A DNA stretch of 64,000 nt, from NCBI RefSeq assembly GCF_000177195.2, contig NC_015953.1:7130001-7194000 (forward strand), given 5' to 3'. Origin of the DNA: Streptomyces sp. SirexAA-E (GTDB lineage: Bacteria > Actinomycetota > Actinomycetes > Streptomycetales > Streptomycetaceae). The position numbers and the translations under genes were made by a program. Shown piece after piece: positions 33,959-44,700 of the stretch (the first letter of the stretch is position 1; every line of letters begins with the position of its first letter). The notes beneath the pieces are model-generated. The model was not told the origin of the DNA, made no database searches, and saw only the letters and a program-made list of their open reading frames with translations.

Positions 33959-34950
33959 AGACACATGGACTCACGATGGAACGCCGTACAGCGGTACTGG
34001 TCGCGGTCATGGTCGCCCTGATGCTCGGCCTCGGCCTGCTCGGGCTGTGCTACGGGGCCTCCTGGGCCTCCCCGGGCAAGGTGTTCGCCGTCCTGACCGG
34101 CACGGAGAACTCCGTGGTGATCCGCGACTGGCGACTGCCGCGCGTACTGGCCGGACTCGTCTTCGGTGCCGCGCTCGGCGTCGCGGGAGCGATCTTCCAG
34201 AACCTCACCCGGAACCCGATGGGCAGCCCGGACGTGATCGGCCTGGACGCGGGTGCCTACACCGGTGCCCTGGTCGCCATCACCGTGCTGTCCGGCACGT
34301 CCGCGCAACTGGCCACGGGATCCGTGCTCGGCGGACTGCTCGTCGCCGCCGCGATCTACCTGCTGGCCTACCAACGGGGCTTCTCAGGACTGCGGTTGGT
34401 GGTCATCGGCATCGCCGTCAACGCGATGGTGACCGCGATCAACTCGTGGATCGTGCTGCGTGCCGAACTGGAGGTGGCCATCGCCGCCGTCGGCTGGAGC
34501 GCCGGCTCGCTCAACGGTGTCGGCTGGGGCGACGTGGGGATCCCCTTCGCGTTGATCGCCGTACTCCTCCTCCTCATGACCACCCGGGCGCACGCCATGC
34601 ACCAGGCCTCGCTCGGTGACGCGATCGCGACGACCACCGGCGTCGGACTCAACCGGCTGCGACTGCTGATGGTGCTCGTCGGCGTCGGTTGCACGGCCAC
34701 GGTGACCGCGGTGGCCGGACCGATCGCTTTCATCGCCCTGGCCGCCCCGCAGATCGGCCGCAGGCTCGCCGGCGCGGCCGGTGTGCCGCTGCTCCCGGCC
34801 GCGCTGACCGGGGCCGTTCTGCTCCAAGGCGCCGACCTGCTCGCCCAGATGCTGCTGGCGCCCGTCGCGCTGCCCGTGGGAGTGGTGAGTACCGCGATCG
34901 GCGGTTGCTATCTGATCTGGCTGCTGACCAAGGAGGTGAGGCGCGCGTGA
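33955..34950 (+). CDS. Ferric-siderophore ABC permease, FecCD family (second)
   Basis: This 331-residue permease starts at a GTG overlapping the preceding stop; an ATG at 33976 is an alternative. The conserved block is RDWRLPRVLAGLVFGAALGVAGAIFQNLTRNPMGSPDVIGLDAGAY, followed by PIAFIALAAPQIGRRLAG near the C-terminus. It is the partner of the FecCD permease upstream. The stop overlaps the ATPase start (GTGA). Confidence 0.93.
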   Translation: MKTHGLTMERRTAVLVAVMVALMLGLGLLGLCYGASWASPGKVFAVLTGTENSVVIRDWRLPRVLAGLVFGAALGVAGAIFQNLTRNPMGSPDVIGLDAGAYTGALVAITVLSGTSAQLATGSVLGGLLVAAAIYLLAYQRGFSGLRLVVIGIAVNAMVTAINSWIVLRAELEVAIAAVGWSAGSLNGVGWGDVGIPFALIAVLLLLMTTRAHAMHQASLGDAIATTTGVGLNRLRLLMVLVGVGCTATVTAVAGPIAFIALAAPQIGRRLAGAAGVPLLPAALTGAVLLQGADLLAQMLLAPVALPVGVVSTAIGGCYLIWLLTKEVRRA

Positions 34951-35732
34951 ACGCACGCCTGACCGCGCGGGACATCACCCTGCGCTACGGAGACCGGGTC
35001 GTGTCCACACGGCTCGACCTCGACGTCCCCGACGGTGCGTTCACCGCCATCGTGGGCCCCAACGCCTGCGGGAAATCGACCCTGCTGCGCGCGCTGGTGA
35101 GGCTGCTGCGCCCGGACTCCGGGCACGTGGAACTCGACGGCCGCGAGGTCGGCGACTACGCGCCGAAGGCACTGGCCAAGCAACTCGGCTTCCTGCCGCA
35201 GGACCCGTTGGCCCCCGACGACATCAAGGTCCGCCAGCTCGTGAGCCGGGGACGGTTCCCGCACCAGTCACTGCTGGCCCTGTGGTCGCCGGAGGACGAG
35301 GAGGCCGTCACCGAGGCGATGGCCGCCGCCGGTGTCGGCGACCTGGCCGGCCGGCCGGTGCAGGAGCTGTCCGGCGGGCAGCGGCAACGGGTCTGGATGG
35401 CCATGGTGCTGGCCCAGCGGACGCCCTACCTGCTGCTCGACGAACCGACGTCGTTCCTGGACATCACCCACCAGTACCAGTTGCTCGGCCTGCTCGCCAG
35501 GCTCCGTGACGAGGGCCGCACGGTGATCGCCGTCCTGCACGACATCAACCAGGCGTGCCGGTTCGCCGACCACCTCGTCGCCATGAGGGACGGCCGGGTG
35601 GTCGCCGAGGGCGTGCCGGGGGACGTCGTGGACGCCGCGCTGATCAAGGACGTCTTCGACCTGCCGAGCGTCATCGTCCCCGACCCGGTGACCGGCACAC
35701 CGATGGTCGTTCCCACACTTCAAGGAGAGTAA
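34947..35732 (+). CDS. Ferric-siderophore ABC importer ATPase
   Basis: This 261-residue ATPase is of the FecE/FepC type. It has Walker A IVGPNACGKSTLLRAL, the Q-loop LGFLPQDPLAPDDI, signature ELSGGQRQRVWMAMVL, Walker B LLLDEPTSFLD and switch His in VLHDINQA. The position after G in the Walker A (NACGKS) is a Cys, as in several FecE proteins. It completes the importer. The NRPS gene begins one base after its stop, behind AAGGAGAG. Confidence 0.94.
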   Translation: MNARLTARDITLRYGDRVVSTRLDLDVPDGAFTAIVGPNACGKSTLLRALVRLLRPDSGHVELDGREVGDYAPKALAKQLGFLPQDPLAPDDIKVRQLVSRGRFPHQSLLALWSPEDEEAVTEAMAAAGVGDLAGRPVQELSGGQRQRVWMAMVLAQRTPYLLLDEPTSFLDITHQYQLLGLLARLRDEGRTVIAVLHDINQACRFADHLVAMRDGRVVAEGVPGDVVDAALIKDVFDLPSVIVPDPVTGTPMVVPTLQGE

Positions 35733-35733
35733 G

Positions 35734-38700
35734 TTGAGCACCGCCAGCGTGTCCTCGGACGGCCTTCTCGCCCTGACCCGCGCCCAGTTGGGAATCTGGA
35801 ACGCACAGCGCCTGGAGCCGGACTCGCCGTACTACGTGGTCGGCGACGTGGTCGAGATATCCGGCGACGAGCCGGTCGACGTCGACGCGCTGGTGGAGGC
35901 GGTCCGGGCCACCACCCAGGAGGCCGAGACGCTGCGGTTGCGGGTGTACGACACCCCCCAGGGGCCGCGCCAGGCGATCAGTGACGACCCGGTCGAGCCA
36001 CCCGAGGTGCTCGACGTCAGGGAGGCGGCCGACCCCGTGGCCGCCGCCCAGGCGCTGGTCGACGCCGAGCGGGCGCGGGCTGCCGAGCACTGCCGGGTGA
36101 TGGTGGACCGGCCGCTCTACTCCCGTACCGTCATCCGGCTCTCCGACCGTGAGGTCTGGTACACCCAGCTCGGCCACCACCTGGTCTTCGACGGCTACAC
36201 CGCCGCGATGCTCGCCCGCCGCACCGGCGCCCGCTACACCGCCCTGGTGCGCGGGACCGAGCCCGCGAAGTGCACCTTCGGCAGCTTCGCCGCCCTCGTC
36301 GCCGCCGATCAGGCCTACCGGGACGGCGACCGGTTCACCGAGGACCGCGCGTACTGGGTCGAGCGGTTCACCCCGCTGCCCGACCTCGGCGATCCCGAGA
36401 CCGCGGCCGGCACGCCCGACCGCACCCTGACCGCCCGTGCCGTCCTCACGCCCGAGGAGACGGCCCGGCTGCGCGCGTTCGCCGACGAGGAGGGCGTCAC
36501 CTGGGGCGAGGTGCTGATCTCCGGGTACGCCGCCTTCCTGCACCGCATGCTGGGCCGCACCGACGTGGTGTTCGCCCTGCCGCTGATGTGCCGGGCCGGC
36601 TCCGTCGAGCTCCGCACCCCCGCCATGGCGGTCAACGTGCTGCCGCTGCGGGTGACCGTGCGCGGCGGCGACCGGCTCGGCGAGCTGAGCCGTCGGGTGG
36701 CCTCGGCCATGCGCGAGATGCGCGAGCACCAGCGGTACAGGGGCGAGGACCTGCCCAGGGACCTCGGCGTACCCGGCGCGGGCGCGCTGCTGCACGGACG
36801 CGGCATCAACCTCAAGGCGTTCGACCTGGCCATCGACTTCGCCGGGTCGGGCGGTGTGATGCGCAACGTCGCGGGCGGGCCGCCCGAGGACATGGGCCTG
36901 AGCGTCCTGCCGACCCGGGACGGCGGACTCCTGCTCGGCTTCGAGGTCGACGCCCGGACCAACGATCAGGCCGGGGTCGACGGCCTGCTGTCCGGGCTCC
37001 GGGCGCTGCTGTCCGGGCTGACCGACGGCCTGCCGGTCGGGCGGATCCCCCTGACCGGCGACGCGGACCGGCTGCCCGACGGATGGTGCCCGCCCGCGCT
37101 CCCCGGCACCCCCCTCGACGTTCCGGCCGCGTTCGACGCGATGGTGGCCGCCGGCCCCGGGAACACGGCCCTGGTCTGCGGGGACGACCGGCTGTCCGCG
37201 GCCGGGCTGGCGGACCGGGTGCACCGGCTGGCCCGCGCGCTGCGGGCCCGCGGGATCGGGGCCGACGACGTCGTGGCGCTCGCGCTGCCGCGCTCGGCCG
37301 ACTCGGTGGTCGCCCTGCTCGCGGTGCTGGACGCGGGCGCCGCCTTCCTGCCGCTGGACGCCGCGTACCCGCCCGAGCGGCTGCGCGGACTGATCGACGA
37401 CACCCGCCCCGCGCTGGTCCTGACCGCCGGTGCGGTCGACGGGCTGCCCTGGGCCACCCTGCTCGACGAGGCCGCCGGCCTGTCCGGCGCGCCCCTGACG
37501 GCCGGTGAACTCTCCGCGCCCCGGCACCCCGAGCACCTCGCCTACGTGATCCACACCTCCGGGTCCACCGGACGCCCCAAGGGCGTACTCGGCCGGACCG
37601 GCGGACTCGCCGCGCTGCTGCACCACCAGCGCCACACCGTCGTCGCGGAGGCCGAGCAGGCCGCGGGGCGACGCCTGCGCGCCGCCCACACCTACTCGTT
37701 CGCCTTCGACTCCGCCTTCGACCACCTGGTGTGGCTGCTGTGCGGCCACGAACTGCACGTCTACGACGCCGAGACCATCCGCGACGCCGACGCCCTGCTC
37801 GGCGCGTACGCCCGTGACGGCATCGACGTCGTCGACACCACGCCGTCGATGGCCGCGCCGCTGATCGAGGGCGGCCTGCTCGACCGGCGGCCCGCGCTGC
37901 TGGTCCTCGGCGGGGAGGCCACCCCGCCCGCGCTGTGGCGCAGGGTCGCCGAGTCGGGCACGAACGCGCGCAACATCTACGGCCCGACCGAGGCGACCGT
38001 GGACAGCACCACCGCCCGGATCGAGGACGGCGAGCCCACGATCGGCCACCCGCTCGCCGGCACCCGCACCTATGTGCTGGACAGCGCGCTCCAGCCCGTA
38101 CCGCACGGCACCACGGGCGAGCTGTACCTCGCCGGGCCGCATCTGGCCCGCGGCTACCTCGGCAGGCCCGGCGCCACCGCCGAACGCTTCGTCGCCGACC
38201 CCTTCGGCGCACCCGGCGAGCGGATGTACCGCACCGGCGACCTCGCCCGGTGGGTGCCCGGCCACGGCCTCGCGTACGGCGGCCGGGGCGACGGCCAGAT
38301 CAAGATCCGCGGCCACCGGGTGGAGACCGGCGAGGTCGAGGCGGCCCTCGCCGCCGTGCCCGGGGTCACCGCGGCCGCCGCCCGGGTGCTGTCGTCCCGG
38401 CTGGTCGGATACGTCGTGTCCGCCTCGGTCACCGGGGACGCCGTGCGGACGTACCTCGCCGAGCGGCTGCCCGACCACATGGTGCCCTCGGCGGTCGTGG
38501 TGCTGGCCGAACTGCCCCTCACCCCCAACGGCAAGCTCGACCGCGCCGCCCTGCCCGCGCCCGCATCGACCGGCGGAGGCCGGGAGCCGGGAACCGAACG
38601 GGAGCGCGTGCTGTGCGCCGTGCTCGCCGACGCGTTCGACGTCGAACGCGTCGGGGTGGACGACGACTTCTTCGCCCTCGGCGGGGACAGCATCACCGCG

Positions 38701-41700
38701 ATCACCATCAGCAGCAGGCTCCGGGCCGCCGGCCTCGGCCTGAGGCCGCGTGACCTGCTGGCGCGCCGCAGCTTCGCCGCCCTGGCCGCCTCCGCCGAAC
38801 TGCTGGACGACGCGCCCGAGCCGGTGGACGACCCCACCGGGCCGGTACCCGCCCCGCCGATCGTGCGCGGACTGCTCGACCCGCACCCGGACGTGGACAC
38901 CGTCGCCGGATACGCGCAGTGGACCGCGCTGAGCGTCGACGCCCTGGATCGCGACGCCCTGGTCACCGGCGTGCAGACCGTGCTCGACCACCACGACGCC
39001 CTGCGGCTGCGGGCGGCCGACGGCCTGGAGGTGCTGCCCCGGGGCACCGTACGGGCCGTCGTTGACGAGGTGCGCGGCGAGGACGCGACCGTCCTGGCCC
39101 GGCGGCTGGCGGCGGAACTCGACCCGAGGACGGGCGACCTGCTGCGTGCCGCGCTGCTCCGCACCGGCGACGGCACGGCGGACCGGCTGGTCGTCGTCGT
39201 CCACCACCTCGCCATGGACGGCGTGTCCTGGCGCGTCCTCCTCCCCGACCTGCACACCGCCTGCACCGGCGGCACCCTCGAACCGGTCGGAGCCTCCTGG
39301 CGACGGCACGCGCTGCTCCTCGCCGAGCAGGGCACGTCCGGCGCGCGCCGCGGCGAACTCGACCACTGGCGCACCGCGCTCGCCTCGGCCTCCCGGCTGG
39401 GCAGCCGGCCGCTGGACACGGCCCGGGACACCGTCTCGACCGCCCACCGTTCGGTCACCGTGGCCTCGCCCGAGGTCACCGAGGCCCTGCTGACCATCCT
39501 GCCCGCCGCCTACCGGGCCGGGGTGGACGAGGTGCTGCTGGCCGCGCTCGTGCTCGCCCTGCGGAGCTGGGGGCTGTCCGACGACGCGGTGACCGTCACC
39601 ATGGAGGGCCACGGCCGTGAACACCTCGACCTGTCCCGCACGGTCGGCTGGTTCACCAGCGAATACCCGGTCCGCGTTCCCGCGTCCGACGACGCGGGGC
39701 GGGTGCTGCGCGCCGCCAAGGAGGCCCGGCGCGCCGTCCCGGACGGCGGTGTCGGATACGGCGTGCTGCGCCACCTCGACCCCCGGGCCGCCGCCGAACT
39801 CTCGGCCACCCCGCCCCCGGACGTCCTGCTGAACTACCTGGGCCGCTTCGCCCCGCTGACGGCCAGTGGATGGCGGCTGCCCGAGCGCGACGCCTTCTCC
39901 GTGACCGAACCGGACGGCAAGGCGCTGGAACAGGTGCTGGCCCTCAACTGCTTCGTCCACGAGGAGGGCGCGCCCCGGCTCGCCGTCGAGTGGACCGCCG
40001 CCACCGAGGTGCTCGGCGCCGACGTCGTGGCGGCGCTGCAGAGTGCCTGGGCCCAGGCACTGGAGGCCCTGGCCGAGCACGCGCTCCACACCCCGGGCGG
40101 CCTCACCCCGTCCGACCTCCCGCTGGTCGGCCTCGACCAGCGGGCCATCGACACCCTCGAACGCACCGGCCGTATCGCCGACGTCCTGCCCGCCACCCCG
40201 CTCCAGGTCGGGCTCTCCTTCCACACCCAGCTCCGCGACGACGACGAGACCGACGTCTACGTCGTCCAGGCCGTCACCACCCTGGTCGGCGAACTCGACC
40301 CGGACCGGATGGCCGAGGCCGCCCGCGAACTGCTGCGCCGCCACCCCGCCCTGCGCGTGTACCTGGGCACGGCGGGCGACGACGTGGTGCAGGTGATCCC
40401 CGACGCCGTCGCCCTGGACTTCCGGGTGGACGACCACTTCCCCGAAGCGGCGCGCGCCGACCTGGAGCGTCCCTTCGACCCGAGCCGGCCACCGCTGATC
40501 CGCTTCCTGCTGTCCCGGGTCGGGCCCGCCGAGCACAAACTGGTGATCACCAACCACCACGCCCTGCTCGACGGCTGGTCGATGCCCCTGGTCGGCCGCA
40601 CCCTGCTCGCCCTCTACGCCGAGCTGAGCGGCGGACCCGCCGCGCCCGCCGCCCCGCCGCTGTCGGAGTACTTCCGGTGGCTGGCCGGCCGGGACCGGGA
40701 GGCGTCGCTCGCCGCGTGGCGGGACGCACTGGCGGGCGTCGACGACGCCACCCGGCTGGCGCCCCCGAGCACCGGCACCGCCGTCGAACGGCCGGGCCGC
40801 GAGACCGTCGGCCTCGGACGAGAGTTCAGCGACCGGCTGCGCGCGTTCGCCCGCGAGGAGGGCGTCACCCTGACGACGGTGCTCCAGACGGCGTGGGGAC
40901 TGCTGCTGGGCAGGCTCACCGGGCGTCTGGACGTCGTGTTCGGCTGCCCCGTCTCCGGGCGGCCCGCCGAGGTCGACGGGGTCGAGTCGATGATCGGCCA
41001 GCTCGGCACCACGATCCCCGTACGGGTCCGGCACAGCCGGGACATGACGGCCCGTGAGCTGATGGCCCGGGTGCACGCCGAGAGCGTCGCCCTGGCCGAG
41101 CACCACCACGTCGGTCTGCCCGAGATCCAGCGGGCGACCGGCATCGGCGAACTGTTCGACACGATGCTGGTGATGGAGAACTTCCCGCTCTCCAGCCGGA
41201 AGCGCACCCCGCTCGCCCCCGGACTCGACCTGGCCGGCGTGGACATCACCGACGCCACCCACTACGCGCTGACCGTCATCGTGATCCCCGACGACGCGAT
41301 CACGATCGGCCTCGGCTACCAGCCGCGCGCCTTCACCGAGGCGACCGTCCGCGACTACGGCCGCTGGCTGCACAACCTCCTGCGGGAGATCGTCGACGAC
41401 CCGGCGCGGCCCGCGGTCCGGCTGCCCGCGCTCGCCCCCGACGAGCGGGAGCGGATGCTGGGCACCGGCACCGCCGTCGTCGCCGCCAGGGCACGCGGCC
41501 ACTGGCTGGACGAGTTCGCCGGCCAGGTCCGCCGCAGGCCCGACGCCGAGGCCCTGGTCTGCCGGGACCGCAGCCTCAGCTACGCCGAGCTGGACCGGCA
41601 GGCCAACCGGCTGGCCCACGCGCTGATCGCGCGCGGGGTCCGCCCCCAGGACCCCGTCGCCGTCCTGCTCGGACGCGACGTCGAGATGACCGTCGCCCTG

Positions 41701-44700
41701 TTCGGCGTGATCAAGGCCGGTGCGGTGTACGTACCGATGGACGCGAGCTACCCGCGTGAGCGGCTCGCCTACATGTTCGAGGACATCGCTCCGGCCGCCG
41801 CCGTGACGACCGGCGCCGAACTGCCCGTCGACCGCGAGATCCCCGTCCTGCGTCTCGACGACCCGGCCACCCTCGCCGCCGTACCGGACACCGACCCGGC
41901 CGAGGCCCGCGCCCGGCTCACCGACGACGCGCTCGCCTACGTCATCTACACGTCCGGCACCACCGGGCGCCCGAAGGGCGTCGGCGTCACCCACCGGGGC
42001 GTACCCGACCTGATCGCCCTTCAGGAGGAGGTCGTCGGCGTCACCGAGCGCGACCGGTACCTGCACTTCGCGTCGACCAGCTTCGACGTCGCGTTCTGGC
42101 AGACCATGGTGCCGCTGCTGTCCGGGGGAACGTCCGTCATCGCGCCCGAGGAGGTACGCGTCCCCGGCGACGAGCTCCTCGACTACATCGCCGAGCAGCG
42201 GGTGACCGGAGTGAACCTGCTCCCCTCCTTCCTGGCCGCGATGCCGGACGACCGCACCGTCGACCCCGACGTCTTCTTCGTCGTCGGCGCCGAGCGCCTC
42301 GACCCGGAACTCGCACGGCGCTGGGGCCAGGGCCGCCGGGCGCTCTTCAACGCCTACGGCCCGACCGAGGTCACGATCAACTCCACGACATGGCGGTACG
42401 ACCCGGACGACGCCGGACCGCTGCCCATCGGCCGCCCCGACCCCGACGTCCGCGCCTACGTCCTGGACGGCGGACTCCAGCCCGTCGGCGTCGGCGTCAC
42501 GGGCGAGCTGTACCTCGGCGGACCCAGTCTGGCCCGCGGCTACCTCGGCCGCCCCTCACTGACCGCCGCGACCTTCGTCGCCGACCCGTTCGGCCCGCCG
42601 GGGGAGCGGCTCTACCGCACGGGCGACCTGGTGCGGTGGCGGCCGGACGGACAGCTGGTGTTCCTCGGCCGCGCCGACCACCAGGTGAAGATCCGCGGCT
42701 TCCGCGTCGAGCTCGGCGAGATCGAGACCACGCTGACCGGCCACCCCGACGTGCGCGCCTGCGCCGTGATCGTGCGGGAGGGCAGGCTCGTCGGCTACGT
42801 CATCCCGACCGACGGCGCCGACCTGGACACCGCGCGGCTGCGGGCGTACCTGGCCCAGGAGTTGCCCGACCACATGGTGCCGACGGCGCTCGTACCGATC
42901 GACCGGCTCCCGCTGAGCCCCAGCGGCAAGCTCGACGCCACCGCGCTGCCCGCACCCGAGATCACGGCCGCCGCCCGGCGTGAACCCGCCACCGAGGCCG
43001 AAGCAGTGCTGCTCGGGGTGTTCCGGGATGTCCTGGGCACCGACGACGTCGGCCTCGACGACGACTTCTTCGCCGTCGGCGGGGACAGCATCGTGTCGCT
43101 CCAAGTGGTCTCGCGGGCCCGGCGCCAAGGGCTCGGCCTGACCGCCCGCGACGTGTTCGAAGGCGAGACGGTCGCCGGGATCGCCGCGCGCGCCCGGGAC
43201 CTCGACGGCGGTGACGTGCCCGCGGTCGGGGACGCCCCGCTCACCCCGGTCATGCGCGACCTGCTGCGCCGTGCGGGGGCCGCCGCGGACGGATTCTGCC
43301 AGTGGGTGGAGGTCTGCGTCCCGCCCGGCGGCGACGAGGCGGCCTGGCAGGCGGTGTTCGACGCCCTCCTGGCCCGCCACGACGTGCTCCGGGCCCACCT
43401 GGCCGGCGACGTCCTGCGCATCCCGCCCGCCGGCACGGTCACCGGGGCCGGCGTACTGACCCGCGTACCGGCGGACGGCGACCCGCGGGCCGCCGCCGAC
43501 TCCGGGACCGAAGCGGCACGCGCGGCCATGGACCCGCGCACCGGCCCGCTGCTGCGCGCGGTATGGGTGGACGCCGGGCCGGACCGGCCGGGCCGCCTCG
43601 TCCTGGTCGCCCACCACCTGGTGGTCGACGGGGTGTCCTGGCGCGTCCTGCTGGACGACCTGGAGCACGCCTACGCGGGCGGGGAACTGGCCCGGCACGG
43701 CCAGTCCTTCCTCGGCTGGGCGCGCACCCTGCACGACGCCGACCGGCGCGCCGAGCTTCCGCACTGGCAGGAGACGCGGACCACGCAGACACTGACCCGC
43801 CCGCTCGACCCCGCCCGGGACACCGTGGCCACCGCGCGGCACCACGAGATACGGCTCGACACCGACGCGACGCGCGCCCTGATCACGACCCTCCCCGCCG
43901 CCTACCGCACCACCCCGGACGCCGTCCTGCTCACGGCACTCGCCCAGGCGGTACGGGACTGGCGCGGGACGACGCGGCTGCTGGTCGCCCTGGAGAGCCA
44001 CGGCCGCCCCCGGGAGGTCGACCTCTCCCAGACCGTCGGCTGGTTCACCGCCGTCCACCCCGTACTGCTCGACGCGGACGACGACGTGCGGGCGGTCAGG
44101 GAGCGGCTGCGCGCCCAGGGCGACGGCCTCGGCCACGGCATCCTCACCGCGGCGGGCCTGCTGGAGCCCGTCGAACCGGAGGTCGCCTGGAACTACCTCG
44201 GCCAGTACCCCGGCGCCCCGGCCCAGGAGACGCCGTGGCAGGCACCCCCGGACGCCGACCCGCTCGGCTCCGGCGGCTCGGACGCGATGCCCCTGCCGCA
44301 CAGCCTGATGGTCAACGCCCTCGTACGCGACGACGCGCTCGGGGTGCGGATCACCTGGCCGTCCGCGCTGTTCACCCCCGACGAGATCGGGGACCTGTCC
44401 GAGCACCTGCGGACCGCGCTCCTGCGCACCGCCGCGGCACCGGAGATCAGGGCCCTCGGCCCGGGCCGCCACGTCGCCGAGGTGCAGCCGCTCACCCCCT
44501 TGCAGGAGGTGATGCTGCGGCACTCGCGCACCGAGCGGCCCGACCCGTACACCGTGCAGTCGGCGTTCACCCTGGCCGGTCCGCTCGACGCCGACGCCCT
44601 GCGCGCCGCAGGCGCCGACCTGCTGGCCCGCCACCCGAACCTGGGCGCCGTGTTCCCCGCCGACCTGGGGGTGATCCCCGCATCGCCCCGGCCGGACTTC

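Noticed and set aside
35671..42066. A 2131-codon open frame on the minus strand, antisense to the NRPS
   Set aside because: It is the mirror of a GC-rich coding strand; the translation is Gly/Val/Gln/Arg-rich with no domain, whereas the plus strand shows intact NRPS motifs throughout.
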